Assembly (NCBI RefSeq): GCF_900156495.1
Contig: NZ_FTNT01000002.1
Coordinates: forward strand, 154,359-218,358
DNA from: Williamsia sterculiae
GTDB lineage: Bacteria > Actinomycetota > Actinomycetes > Mycobacteriales > Mycobacteriaceae
Direction of reading: 5' to 3'
Length of the DNA stretch: 64,000 bases
Both the position numbers and the translations under genes were made by a program. Under the pieces are notes generated by a model. The model did not search any database, had not been told where the DNA came from, and was given only the letters and a program-made list of their open reading frames with translations. Every line of letters starts with the position of its first letter. Position 1 is the stretch's first letter. Below are positions 42,060 through 51,435 of the stretch, piece by piece.

Positions 42060-42884
42060 TCATCGCGAGGGCCGGTGGGGTGCCACCACCGTCTCGAGGA
42101 CCACCACGGCGACGAAGAACACCAGACCGAGCACGATCGAGGCGACCACGTAGCTCCACGCCGACGCGTAGTCGGTCGCGGCCGCCGCCGAGGTGATCCG
42201 GTAGCCCAACCCGTTCTGCAGGCCGCCGAAGTATTCGGCGACGATCTCGGCGATGACGGCGTTGGGGGCGGCGATGCGTAGGCCGGTGAACACGAAGCCG
42301 AGCGCTGCGGGTATGCGCACGGTCCGGGTCTCGGCCCACTTGCCGATTGCGTAGGACCGCATCAGATCCGCGTGGACGGCGGAGATGTCGCGAAGCCCGC
42401 GTGCGGCACTGACATAGATCGGGAAGAAGACGATCAGGGCGACGGTGAGAATCCGGGGCATCTCCTGGGTGGCGGAGTACATGCCGTAGAAGACCGGAGC
42501 GGTGGCGACGATGGGGATCGCGGCGGCCGCGGTCGCGAGGGGACCGAGGAGTTCGTCGAACGGGCGGATCCACACCGCGAGCATGGCGGCGGCGAGACCG
42601 GTGAGGATGCCGACGAGCAGACCGATCAGCGCGTTCCGCCCGGTGACCAGGGTCGAGTCGACCATGACCGAGACGTTGTCACCCGCCGCGGCCAGGATCG
42701 CCGACGGTGCGGGCAACAGGAAGGTCGGGATCCCGCCGACACGGCACAACAGTTGCCAGAGCAGCACCAGACCGACGCCGAAGGCGATGGGTGGCAACCA
42801 GGTTCGCGCCGACGGAGTCCTGCGGCGAGACGAGTCGGCAGGTGCCCGCGGGGCTGCGGTGGTGGCCGGGTCGATGACGGTCAT
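42060..42884 (-). CDS. ABC transporter permease
   Basis: 274 residues with six hydrophobic helices and the cytoplasmic EAA-type loop (SAARGLRDISAVHADLMRSYAIG, then PAALGFVFTGLRIAAPNAVIAEIVAEYF) of SsuC/TauC/ThiX-like permeases. Its ATG at 42884 overlaps the stop of the ATPase gene (ATGA). Together with the second permease it would form a heterodimeric channel. Confidence 0.9.
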   Translation of the reverse strand: MTVIDPATTAAPRAPADSSRRRTPSARTWLPPIAFGVGLVLLWQLLCRVGGIPTFLLPAPSAILAAAGDNVSVMVDSTLVTGRNALIGLLVGILTGLAAAMLAVWIRPFDELLGPLATAAAAIPIVATAPVFYGMYSATQEMPRILTVALIVFFPIYVSAARGLRDISAVHADLMRSYAIGKWAETRTVRIPAALGFVFTGLRIAAPNAVIAEIVAEYFGGLQNGLGYRITSAAAATDYASAWSYVVASIVLGLVFFVAVVVLETVVAPHRPSR

Positions 42885-43663
42885 ACCGGGGACCCCTGGC
42901 TGCGCAGGGCCTCCCGGACCCGGGTGATGGCGGTGAAGAACTCGGGACTCTCCCGGGTGTCGGGCAGGTCCCTGAGGGTGGAGTCGATGTCGACGATCTC
43001 GGTGATCCTCCCCGGACGTGGGCTCATGACCACCACGCGATCGGACAGGTACACCGCCTCGCCGATGGAGTGGGTGACGAACACCACCGCGGCACCCGTC
43101 TCCGACACGATGTTCAGGAGTTCGGTCTGCATCTTCTCGCGCGTCATCTCGTCGAGCGCGCCGAACGGCTCGTCCATCAGCAACAACTTCGGTCGAGGGG
43201 CCAACGCGCGGGCGATGGCCACCCGCTGCTGCATACCCCCCGACAACTCCGCCGGTCGATGGTCGGCGAAGTCGCGCAGTCCGATCATGTCCAGCAATTC
43301 GTCGCCGCGGGACCGACGCTCGGCCTTGGGGACCCGGTGCAACTGCAACGGCAGTTCGATGTTCTGGCGCACCGTGCGCCAGTCCAACAGCCCCGCCTGC
43401 TGGAAGGCGATCCCGTAGCCCTGATCCCTGCGGGCCGCGGCAGCGGGTTTGCCGCGCACCGTGACCGACCCCGCGCTGGGTGGTTCGAGGTCGGCGATCA
43501 ACCGCAACAACGTCGACTTCCCGCATCCCGACGGTCCGATGAGCGAGACGAACTCGCCATCGGCGATGCTCAACGAGACATCCTGCAGCGCCAGGGTGTT
43601 GGGGTACTCCTTGGCCACGTCACGCAGGTCCACCACAGCACCGGTCTGCTCGGAACGGGTCAT
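42881..43663 (-). CDS. ABC transporter ATP-binding protein (SsuB/TauB type)
   Basis: 260 residues. Walker A GPSGCGKST (43-51), Q-loop FQQAGLLDWRTV, signature LSGGMQQRVAIARAL, Walker B LLLMDEPFGALD and switch His in VTHSIGEAV are all intact. It powers uptake with the flanking permeases and the lipoprotein. Confidence 0.95.
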   Translation of the reverse strand: MTRSEQTGAVVDLRDVAKEYPNTLALQDVSLSIADGEFVSLIGPSGCGKSTLLRLIADLEPPSAGSVTVRGKPAAAARRDQGYGIAFQQAGLLDWRTVRQNIELPLQLHRVPKAERRSRGDELLDMIGLRDFADHRPAELSGGMQQRVAIARALAPRPKLLLMDEPFGALDEMTREKMQTELLNIVSETGAAVVFVTHSIGEAVYLSDRVVVMSPRPGRITEIVDIDSTLRDLPDTRESPEFFTAITRVREALRSQGSPV

Positions 43664-43689
43664 CGTCGTCGCTCTCCGTCTCGCATCGG

Positions 43690-44565
43690 TCACCGGGTGT
43701 TCCCCCGGAATCGCTTCAGCGCCAGCGACAGCAGCATCACCAGCACGGTCATCAGCAGTCCGACCGCCGCGGCGCCGATGACCGCACAGAACAACTTGCC
43801 CGCGTTCCCGGTGGACTGCTGGGCGTATTCGACGATCAGTCGTCCGACCCCGCCGCTGGTCGCCGTCGAGATCTCGGCGACGATGCCACCGACCACCGCG
43901 GCGGCCGCAGCCAACCGCAGGGCGGGTAGCAGGTAGCCGATCGCCACCGGCAGGCGAAGACGCAACAATGTGGGCAGCCACCCGGCGTCATAGCAGTGCA
44001 TGAGTTCCACCGCCTGGCGGCTGGGTGCGTGCAGTCCCCGCAGCATGCCGAGGGTCACCGGGAAGAACGCCAGGTACGCCGAGATGGCGATCACCGACGT
44101 CGTGGTGGTCCACGGTTGTCCGGCGATGGCGATCTTCCCGCTCCAGCCGTTGACCAGCGGGGCCAATGCCACCAGCGGAACCGTCTGGGAGGCGATGACA
44201 TACGGGGTCAGGGCTCGCTCGGCGAAGATGAATCGCTGCATCAGCACCGCCAACAGGACGCCCACCACCGTCCCGACGATCAGGCCGACGAGGGCGAGCC
44301 GGAAACTGAACCACCCGGCCGACAGCACGCCCGCCAGCACGGTCCGCGATCCCGGCACCGCGACCTCGGGATCACCGAAGGTGGTGAACACGGTCCAGAC
44401 ATGGGGTAGTGCGCCGTTGGTGGTGCGTGGCAGTACCCGCACCCCGGCGATGCTCACCCCGTCGGCCGGGACCACCGCCTTGACCAGTTCCCAGACGGCC
44501 AGGAACGCCACCAGCGACAACACCGCCATGGCCGGCGCGCGCAGAGGGATACGGTGACGCGTCAT
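43690..44565 (-). CDS. ABC transporter permease
   Basis: 291 residues with about six to seven hydrophobic helices and the EAA-type loop LRGLHAPSRQAVELMHCYDAGWLPTLLRLRLPVAIGYLLPALRLA, typical of NitT/TauT-family permeases. Its start overlaps the LLM oxidoreductase stop. A second permease lies two genes on, so this transporter uses two different permeases. Confidence 0.88.
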   Translation of the reverse strand: MTRHRIPLRAPAMAVLSLVAFLAVWELVKAVVPADGVSIAGVRVLPRTTNGALPHVWTVFTTFGDPEVAVPGSRTVLAGVLSAGWFSFRLALVGLIVGTVVGVLLAVLMQRFIFAERALTPYVIASQTVPLVALAPLVNGWSGKIAIAGQPWTTTTSVIAISAYLAFFPVTLGMLRGLHAPSRQAVELMHCYDAGWLPTLLRLRLPVAIGYLLPALRLAAAAAVVGGIVAEISTATSGGVGRLIVEYAQQSTGNAGKLFCAVIGAAAVGLLMTVLVMLLSLALKRFRGNTR

Positions 44566-45593
44566 CCGATTGCCGTCACCGGGGGCCGCAGAGCCGGGAT
44601 GATGTTCTCGCCGTACTCCTCGAGCGTCGCGCTCTTCGCGTTGTGCTGGAGGTACACCGCGAACTGGTCCACCCCCACCGAGCGCAGTTGCTCCAGCTTG
44701 GCGAGGTGGTCGGCGGCGGTGCCGATGATGCAGAAGCGGTCGACGATCTCGTCCGGGACGAAGTCGGTGTGCGAGTTGCCCACCCGACCGTGCTCGTTGT
44801 AGTCGTAACCGGCGCGACCTTCGACGTAGTCGGTCAGTGCCTGCGGTACCTCACCGGCGGAACCGTACCGCGACACGATGTCTGCGACGTGGTTGCCGAC
44901 CATGCCGCCGAACCACCGGCACTGATCGCGGGCCGCGGCGAGCGCCTCCGGTGAATCGTCCGCGGTCACGTAGGCGGGCGCGGCGACACAGAACGTCACC
45001 GACTCCGGATCGCGTCCGGCTGCTGCCGCCGCCGATCGCACCCGGTCGATCATCCACGCGGCGATCTCCGGATCACCGAGCTGCAGGATGAAGCCGTCAC
45101 CGATCTCCCCGGTGAGCTGCAGTGCTTTCGGTCCGTAGGCCGCCACCCACACCTCCAGCGACGAACCCTCGCTCCACGGGAACCGCAGACTGCGTCCGTC
45201 GTGATGGGCGACGCGGGAGTTCGCCAGATCGCGGATCACCTCGACGGATTCACGCAGGGTGGCCAGGGTCGTCGGCGCCCCGTTGAGCGTCCGCACCGCG
45301 GAGTCGCCGCGGCCGATCCCGCAGACGGTGCGGTTACCGTACATCTCGTTGAGCGTGGCGAAGGTCGACGCGGTCACCGTCCAGTCCCTGGTCGCCGGAT
45401 TGGTCACCATCGGTCCCACGACCACCTTGCGGGTCGCGGCGAGGATGGCCGAGTAGATGACGTAGGGCTCCTGCCACAACAGGTGCGAGTCGAAGGTCCA
45501 GACGTGCGAGAACCCCAGATTCTCGGCCCGCACCGCCAGCTCGACGACCCGTGATGCGGGTGGGTTGCACTGCAGCACCACACCGATGTCCAT
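44562..45593 (-). CDS. LLM-class (luciferase-like, possibly F420-dependent) oxidoreductase
   Basis: 343 residues, single luciferase-like barrel. DIGVVLQCNPPASRVVELAVRAENLGFSHVWTFDSH at the start, VGPMVTNPATRDWTVTASTFATLNEMYGNRTVCGIGRGDSAVR and LEVWVAAYGPKALQLTGEIGDGFIL are family hallmarks. I associate this subfamily with neighbourhoods containing dihydropyrimidinase, which fits the gene 12 nt upstream. It may perform a redox step on the cyclic-amide substrate; whether it uses F420 or FMN is not readable. Confidence 0.88.
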   Translation of the reverse strand: MDIGVVLQCNPPASRVVELAVRAENLGFSHVWTFDSHLLWQEPYVIYSAILAATRKVVVGPMVTNPATRDWTVTASTFATLNEMYGNRTVCGIGRGDSAVRTLNGAPTTLATLRESVEVIRDLANSRVAHHDGRSLRFPWSEGSSLEVWVAAYGPKALQLTGEIGDGFILQLGDPEIAAWMIDRVRSAAAAAGRDPESVTFCVAAPAYVTADDSPEALAAARDQCRWFGGMVGNHVADIVSRYGSAGEVPQALTDYVEGRAGYDYNEHGRVGNSHTDFVPDEIVDRFCIIGTAADHLAKLEQLRSVGVDQFAVYLQHNAKSATLEEYGENIIPALRPPVTAIG

Positions 45594-45605
45594 GCGCGCA
45601 GCCCT

Positions 45606-47027
45606 TCAGATCAGATTCTGCGCGAGCCCGCGCTTGACGAATTCGCCGTGACCCCTGCTGCCCAGGTAGGTGTTGTCGTCGACGATGACGCGGCCGCGCG
45701 ACAGCACGGTGTCGACGTGACCGTCGATCTCGAATCCCTCGTACGCCGAGTAGTCCAGGTTCATGTGGTGGGTCTTGTCGATTCCGATGCTGGTGTGCCC
45801 GTTCGGGTCGTAGACGACGATGTCGGCGTCGGCACCGGGGGAGATGGTCCCCTTGCGCGGGTACATCCCGAACGTCCTGGCCGGATTGGTGCAACAGATG
45901 TCCACCCAGCTCTCCTTGGAGATCTTGCCCTCGACCACGCCCTGGAACATCAGGTCCATCCGGTGCTCGACCGAGCCGATGCCGTTGGGGATCTTGCTGA
46001 AATCGCCGATACCCATCTCCTTCTGGTCGGTCATGCAGAAGGGACAGTGGTCGGTGGCGACCGACGCGACGTCACCGGTGCGGATGTAGCGCCACAGCTC
46101 GTCCTGATGCCCTTCGGCCCGCGCCCGCAACGGCGTCGAACACACCCACTTGGCGCCCTCGAACCCCGGGGCGCCGAGTTGCTCCTCCAGCGACAGGTAC
46201 AGATATTGCGGGCAGGTCTCGGCGAACACGTTCTGATCCCGGCCGCGCGCCTCGGCGATCTGGGCCAACGCCTGCTTCGCCGACACGTGCACCACGTACA
46301 ACGGCGCCTTGGTCAGATCGGCGAGCATGATCGCACGATGGGTTGCCTCCTCCTCGAGCTGCCACGGACGACTGGTGCCGTGGTAGTACGGCGACGTGTG
46401 ACCCTGGGCGAGAGCCTGTTCCACCAGCACGTCGATGGCGATGCCGTTCTCGGCGTGCATCATCAGCAGGGCGCCGAGATCGGCGGCTTCCTGCATGGCC
46501 CGCAGGATCTGCCCGTCGGTGGAGTAGAAGACACCCGGGTAGGCCATGAAGAGTTTGAAGCTGGTGATGCCCTCGGACACCAGTTCGGCCATCCCCTTGA
46601 GGGATTCGTCATCCACCCCGCCGATGATCTGATGGAAGCCGTAGTCGATGGCGCAGTTGCCGCGGGCCTTGTCGTGCCATCGGGCAACCGTGTCCTGCAC
46701 CCGCATCCCCGGGTTCTGGACCACGAAGTCGACGATGGTGGTGGTGCCCCCGTGGGCGGCCGCTCGTGTGCCGGTCTCGAAGGTGTCGGAGGCGAAAGTG
46801 CCGCCGAAGGGCATCTCCATGTGCGTGTGGCCGTCCACACCGCCGGGGATGACGTACTTGCCGGTCGCGTCGATGGTGACGTCGGCATCCGCCGCGAGGT
46901 CGGCGCCCAATGCGGTCGACCCGGGTGTGAGGAGCGCGGCGATCGTGCCACCGTCGACCAGCACGTCGAGCTGCTGGCTGCCGGTGGGGCAGATGACGGT
47001 GCCCCCATGGATGAAGGTGGTCGACAC
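45606..47027 (-). CDS. hydA: Dihydropyrimidinase/hydantoinase
   Basis: 473 residues, the usual length. Cyclic amidohydrolase family: metal ligands GHTHM (His67, His69), carboxylated Lys158 in ITSFKLFMAY, later histidines in MMHAENG and VVHVSAKQAL, and the Asp in ATDHCPF. It opens dihydropyrimidine or hydantoin rings to N-carbamoyl amino acids. It follows the ureidopropionase-like gene by 53 nt. No dihydropyrimidine dehydrogenase (PydA/PreA) is in the window, so the actual substrate could be a hydantoin or another cyclic amide. Confidence 0.93.
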   Translation of the reverse strand: MSTTFIHGGTVICPTGSQQLDVLVDGGTIAALLTPGSTALGADLAADADVTIDATGKYVIPGGVDGHTHMEMPFGGTFASDTFETGTRAAAHGGTTTIVDFVVQNPGMRVQDTVARWHDKARGNCAIDYGFHQIIGGVDDESLKGMAELVSEGITSFKLFMAYPGVFYSTDGQILRAMQEAADLGALLMMHAENGIAIDVLVEQALAQGHTSPYYHGTSRPWQLEEEATHRAIMLADLTKAPLYVVHVSAKQALAQIAEARGRDQNVFAETCPQYLYLSLEEQLGAPGFEGAKWVCSTPLRARAEGHQDELWRYIRTGDVASVATDHCPFCMTDQKEMGIGDFSKIPNGIGSVEHRMDLMFQGVVEGKISKESWVDICCTNPARTFGMYPRKGTISPGADADIVVYDPNGHTSIGIDKTHHMNLDYSAYEGFEIDGHVDTVLSRGRVIVDDNTYLGSRGHGEFVKRGLAQNLI

Positions 47028-47080
47028 TGTGATGTCTCCTCGTCGGGAGGTGGGTCAGGTACGGATGCGCCCTGGTGCGG

Positions 47081-47920
47081 TCACGGTGCGACCAGCGGCC
47101 CGTACGCGTCGGGTCGACGATCGCGGTAGAAGGCCCACCGGTCACGGACGGTGCCGATGAGGGCCAGGTCGAGATCGCGGACCACGAGCTCGGGTGCGGA
47201 GTCGGACGCGACCTCGCCGACGAACTTGCCCTCGGGGTCGACGAAGTAGCTGGTGCCGTAGAAGTCGTCGTCGCCGTACTCGGCTTCCACGCCGACCCGG
47301 TTGATCGCGGCGATGTAGTACTCGTTGGCCACCGCGGCCGCCGGCTGCTCCAGCTTCCACAGGTAGCTCGACAGTCCGCGACTGGTCGCCGACGGGTTGT
47401 AGACGATCTGCGCGCCCGCGAGGCCGAGAGCGCGCCAGCCCTCGGGAAAATGTCGGTCGTAGCAGATGTACACCCCCACCTTGCCGACCGCGGTGTCGAA
47501 GACCGGCCACCCGAGGTTGCCGGGGCGGAAGTAGTACTTCTCCCAGAACCCGTTGGTGTGCGGGATGTGGTGCTTGCGGTACTTGCCCAGAAGTGTTCCG
47601 TCCGCGTCGATCACGACCGCCGTGTTGTACAGGACGCCTTCCTGCTCCTTCTCGTAGATCGGCAGGACGATGACGATGTTCAACTCGGCGGCGAGTGCGC
47701 AGAAGGTGTTCGTTGTCGGTCCGGGGATGGATTCGGCGAAAGCGTAGAACTCGGAGTCCTGTTGCTGGCAGAAGTACGGGCCGTCGAAGATCTCCTGGAA
47801 CCCGATGATCTGTGCCCCCTGCGATGCGGCCTCACGGGTGTACTCGACGTGGGCCTTGATCATCGACTCTCGATCACCCGTCCACTCCGCCTGCACCAAT
47901 GCCGCCTTCACCACGGTCAC
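47081..47920 (-). CDS. Nitrilase-superfamily N-carbamoyl amidohydrolase (beta-ureidopropionase-like)
   Basis: 279 residues. The catalytic Glu-Lys-Cys triad is Glu43 (FQEIFDGPYF), Lys116 (KYRKHHIPH) and Cys153 (YICYDRHFPEGWR). GFWEKYYFRPGN and NPSATSRGLSSYLWKLEQPAAAVANEYYI match beta-ureidopropionase/N-carbamoyl-putrescine-type members. It hydrolyses the N-carbamoyl product of the next gene (hydA) to an amino acid, CO2 and NH3. It is the first gene of the seven-gene leftward operon. Confidence 0.92.
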   Translation of the reverse strand: MTVVKAALVQAEWTGDRESMIKAHVEYTREAASQGAQIIGFQEIFDGPYFCQQQDSEFYAFAESIPGPTTNTFCALAAELNIVIVLPIYEKEQEGVLYNTAVVIDADGTLLGKYRKHHIPHTNGFWEKYYFRPGNLGWPVFDTAVGKVGVYICYDRHFPEGWRALGLAGAQIVYNPSATSRGLSSYLWKLEQPAAAVANEYYIAAINRVGVEAEYGDDDFYGTSYFVDPEGKFVGEVASDSAPELVVRDLDLALIGTVRDRWAFYRDRRPDAYGPLVAP

Positions 47921-48153
47921 GGTCGACCACCACCTTCATTCGGGTTCTCGTGCGATCCGGCCATCGCACCGGGGATCTTTGTGATCCTGCTACGAGAATC
48001 GTTCCGGTGGTGTTACATCTGACGGGAAACAGTTTCGGCGTTGTAAACACTTCCGCCCGGCCCTGGCATGCTTCACCGTGCGACACACAATCATCCTGTG
48101 CCGCAACTGGATCGAGATCGTTCACCACGGTGTCGTGGCGCGGCCGGTACGCG

Positions 48154-49518
48154 ATGAGCACGGACTGGTCGCTCGGATACGACCTCACCGACCGCAGTGC
48201 CGTCGGCATCGCGGCGGCCATCACCCGTCGAATCGGCGCCGGTGAACTCGGCGTGGGTGACCGACTGCCGACGGTACGCACCATCGCCCGCGAACTCCGG
48301 GTCTCGGCCGCCACCGTCAGTCAGGCGTGGCAGGCGCTGGCGGCGAGCGGGGTGATCGTGTCCCGGGGGAGGGCGGGCACGTTCGTCGCCGAGGGAGCGG
48401 TCCGCCAGCCGATGCCGTCGTCCCGGTACTGGAGGGTGCATCCCGCCGATGGGCCCGCGTTCGGCCTCGACCTCTCGCGGGGGACCCCCGACCCCGCATT
48501 GTTGCCCGCGATCCGCCCGGCGCTGCAGCGTCTTTCCGATGCGGCACTGGACTCCGACTACCTCGGTGAGACGACCATCCCCGAGCTCGAGGAGTTGCTA
48601 CGGGCATCGTTCCCGGTGCCGGCGGAACGGATGGTGGTCCTCGACGGGGCGATGGACGCGGTGGATCGCGTTGTTCGCGAACGGGTCCGATTCGGCGATC
48701 GGGTCCTGATGGAGGACCCCGGCTTCCCGCCGTTCCTCGACCTGCTCAGTCGCGCGGGTGCGCAGGTGGTGCCCGTGGCGGTGGACACACACGGACCGGT
48801 GGTCGCGGAGGTGGCCGCCGGTCTGGAGCTGGACCCGACGATGTTAGTGCTGCAGCCGCGGGCACACAACCCGACCGGTGCGTCGATGACGGTACGGCGA
48901 TCCGGTGAGTTGGCCGACCTGCTGAGCGCGTCGTCGGTGCTGGTGGTGGAAGACGACCACTCGGGGCCGGTGGCGTCCGCACCCGACGTCACCCTCGCCG
49001 GTCGGTTGCCGGATCACGTGGTGCACATCCGGTCGTATTCGAAGTCGCACGGCGCGGACCTGCGGTTGTCGATGGTTGCCGGCCCTGCGGCCGTGCTCGA
49101 CCCCGTCGTCGACGGCCGCATGCTCGGTCCGGGCTGGACGAGCCGGTTGTTGCAACGACTGCTGCTGTTGATGCTCACCGACCGACGTGCCGTGTCCGCG
49201 GTCGACCGAGCGCGCCTCACCTACGCCCGGCGTGCGCAAGCGTTGCGGATAGCCTTGGCCGACAACGGGATCGATATAGCGCCCGCGGATGGCATCAATG
49301 TGTGGGTGCCGGTACGTGATGAGGCGGCCGCCCTGGTGTCGTTGGCCGCCGCCGGTATCACCGCGGCCCCCGGCACCCCCTTTCGGGTGGACGATGTCGA
49401 TGCCCAGCACCTCCGCATCACCATCGCCTGTCTCCGAGAGGATGACGCCGCACGGGTGGGCGCGGAACTCGCCGCCGCGGCGGGCGCCGAACCGTTGTAT
49501 CCGCGGCGCCGCGGATGA
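48154..49518 (+). CDS. MocR-type GntR regulator with aminotransferase-like domain
   Basis: 454 residues. N-terminal winged helix (AAAITRRIGAGELGVGDRLPTVRTIARELRVSAATVSQAWQ), then an aminotransferase-like domain with VLQPRAHNPTGASMT, VVEDDHSG and the PLP lysine in IRSYSKSHGADLRLS. It is divergent from the cyclic-amide operon across a 233-nt gap, so it probably regulates that operon, sensing PLP with a catabolic intermediate such as beta-alanine (inference). The ATG at 48154 begins the conserved domain; upstream in-frame codons lie in the intergenic region. Confidence 0.9.
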   Translation: MSTDWSLGYDLTDRSAVGIAAAITRRIGAGELGVGDRLPTVRTIARELRVSAATVSQAWQALAASGVIVSRGRAGTFVAEGAVRQPMPSSRYWRVHPADGPAFGLDLSRGTPDPALLPAIRPALQRLSDAALDSDYLGETTIPELEELLRASFPVPAERMVVLDGAMDAVDRVVRERVRFGDRVLMEDPGFPPFLDLLSRAGAQVVPVAVDTHGPVVAEVAAGLELDPTMLVLQPRAHNPTGASMTVRRSGELADLLSASSVLVVEDDHSGPVASAPDVTLAGRLPDHVVHIRSYSKSHGADLRLSMVAGPAAVLDPVVDGRMLGPGWTSRLLQRLLLLMLTDRRAVSAVDRARLTYARRAQALRIALADNGIDIAPADGINVWVPVRDEAAALVSLAAAGITAAPGTPFRVDDVDAQHLRITIACLREDDAARVGAELAAAAGAEPLYPRRRG

Positions 49519-49582
49519 TCCCCGGCCGGCTGAGTAATTCTGCGGTGTCACAGGCGCCGGTGGCGGACCTAGCGTCTCCGCT

Positions 49583-49936
49583 ATGACAACCACACAGCAT
49601 TCGTCTCGTAGTCTCCTGCGGTCGCTCGATCGCGTCGCCACCTCGGTGCTCGTCGTGCTGCACGCACTCGTCTTCGTCCGTTGCGTCCAGTTCAGCGGTT
49701 TCTTCGTGATGGCGACCGACAGTTGCGACTCATCCTGCGACACCGGCACTCTGACGGTCGCCTACATCATCGCTGACGGTGGTGGACTGGTGGTTCTGCT
49801 CGTCGGAGCCATCGCGGCGGCACGCCGTGCACGTCGCGGTGACACCGCATGGTGGGTGCCCTCGACGGGCATCGTCGTGCAGATTCTGTTGCTCGTGGCC
49901 GGCGGAGCCATGGCGAACAGCATCATGGCGTCGTGA
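49583..49936 (+). CDS. Small hydrophobic membrane protein
   Basis: 117 residues with about three hydrophobic helices (around 18-40, 58-80, 95-113) and a CDSSCDTG loop whose cysteines may form an external disulphide. No family or function recognised. It is convergent with the LysE gene. Confidence 0.65.
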   Translation: MTTTQHSSRSLLRSLDRVATSVLVVLHALVFVRCVQFSGFFVMATDSCDSSCDTGTLTVAYIIADGGGLVVLLVGAIAAARRARRGDTAWWVPSTGIVVQILLLVAGGAMANSIMAS

Positions 49937-49960
49937 TCGGGCCGAACGAGTGGTGATGAC

Positions 49961-50581
49961 CTACTCGGCGACCAACCGGGCGCCGAAGCCGAGCAGGGCG
50001 ATGCCGGTGATCGAGTCCATGACCCTGCGCACCCGTCTGCGGGCGAATACGGCGCGAGCCCGATCGACCCCGGTCACCAGCACCATCAGGTACAGCGACC
50101 CGAACACCGGCAGGCTGACGGCGTACAGCGCCGCGCCGGCCGGGGTGGGGTCGGAACCGAGGAACTGCGGCAGCACGGCCAGATAGAACGCGATGATCTT
50201 CGGGTTGGTGATGTTGCAGAGGAACCCCTGACGCATACCCGTCATCACCGAGGGACGACCCCCGGCCGCGTCGGACGAGGTGGCGACGTCACCACGCCAT
50301 GCGCTGCGCAGTGCCTGGAAGGCGAGGTAGCAGAGGTAGGCGGCACCGACCCATTTGATGGCGAGGAACACCGGCTCGGCCCTGGTCACCAACACCGACA
50401 GGCCGGTCGCGGCGGCGGTGCTCTGCACCAGGCTGGCGATCGCGATCCCGACGATCGCCGCCGCACCCTGACGCCGACCACCCACCAGGGTGTTCTTGAT
50501 GGTGACCGCGACGTCCGGGCCGGGGATCAGGATGATGATCGACACGAACGCGACGAATGCTCCGTAGGTACCCCAGTCCAT
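49961..50581 (-). CDS. LysE/RhtB-family amino-acid exporter
   Basis: 206 residues with six hydrophobic helices. FVSIIILIPGPDVAVTIKNTLVGGRRQGAAAIVGIA is the family signature (LIPGPD...GGRRQG). KWVGAAYLCYLAFQALRS and QGFLCNITNPKIIAFYLAVLPQF follow. It exports amino acids or derivatives. Confidence 0.93.
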   Translation of the reverse strand: MDWGTYGAFVAFVSIIILIPGPDVAVTIKNTLVGGRRQGAAAIVGIAIASLVQSTAAATGLSVLVTRAEPVFLAIKWVGAAYLCYLAFQALRSAWRGDVATSSDAAGGRPSVMTGMRQGFLCNITNPKIIAFYLAVLPQFLGSDPTPAGAALYAVSLPVFGSLYLMVLVTGVDRARAVFARRRVRRVMDSITGIALLGFGARLVAE

Positions 50582-50621
50582 GGCGCGACGCTAACCTGCG
50601 GCGAACCCGCCCGACAAACGC

Positions 50622-51374
50622 TTATCGACCGACCAGATCGTCGAGCGACCCGGTAGGCACGTGGATCCATCCCTCGACCCGCGCGGTCTCGGCGAGCTCG
50701 TCGTCCGGCCACGACGTGAGACCGAGGGCGACGGCCCGCGCGATCATCGCGGTGATGACCGCGTCCGCTGCGTCGTCGCTGTGCAGGCAGGCCGCGCGGT
50801 GATCTCCCAGCCGCAGCCACGGTGCCCGCGTGGTCAGATCGTCGATCAGTGCCGACCTGGCGTCCGCCTTGTCGGCACCTTTGTATCCGCGTGAGGTGAG
50901 CCCCCAGGTGTGCAGTGCCGCCGCGGGGTAGGCCTCGACGGCGAATCCGTCGACTCGGTCGGTGTGGAAACCGCGGATCTCGAGTTCGGCGAGCAGACCG
51001 GCCGACCGGAAGGCGACGTGTGCGATCCGGTCGGCGGACACACTCAGCGGGATCAGTCCCGTGCGCAACCGGATCTGTTCGTCGGTGATGCGGTAGGCGA
51101 GTGACCGTCGGTTAGCGCGATCGTCGAGGCGGAGTCCGGCGGGGGTCCGATGTCGTCGATGGCGGGTCACGAAGTCCACGAAGGCGCTCGGCCATCCGAT
51201 GGGCGCGTCGATCCCGCAGCGATCGGCGTGGCCGACCACGCGCAGCACCGCGTCGTCGTCCGCCGGGGTGACGAGTTCCTCGACCGTGGCGGTGCCGTCG
51301 TCGTGCCAGGCGATCAGTACGACGGCGGTCTTGTCGGGGGCGGCGGCGAGATCCACACCGGCGGTGAGCACCAT
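50622..51374 (-). CDS. DUF429-family protein
   Basis: 250 residues. AGVDLAAAPDKTAVVLI at the N-terminus, CGIDAPIGWPSAFVDFV, YRITDEQIR and VDGFAVEAYPAAALHTWG, with a C-terminal HSDDAADAVITAMIAR, match DUF429, a nuclease-like fold with conserved acidic residues but unknown function. It is divergent from the acyl-CoA ligase. Confidence 0.85.
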   Translation of the reverse strand: MVLTAGVDLAAAPDKTAVVLIAWHDDGTATVEELVTPADDDAVLRVVGHADRCGIDAPIGWPSAFVDFVTRHRRHRTPAGLRLDDRANRRSLAYRITDEQIRLRTGLIPLSVSADRIAHVAFRSAGLLAELEIRGFHTDRVDGFAVEAYPAAALHTWGLTSRGYKGADKADARSALIDDLTTRAPWLRLGDHRAACLHSDDAADAVITAMIARAVALGLTSWPDDELAETARVEGWIHVPTGSLDDLVGR

Positions 51375-51435
51375 GCGAGCCTAGGCGGGTGACGGCCGGT
51401 GGAGCGGCGCCACGGCCTCGTGACACAGTGAACGG

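Noticed and set aside
45648-47129. Rightward 493-residue frame antisense to hydA
   Set aside because: hydA has all metal ligands and normal length; the antisense frame has no recognisable fold.
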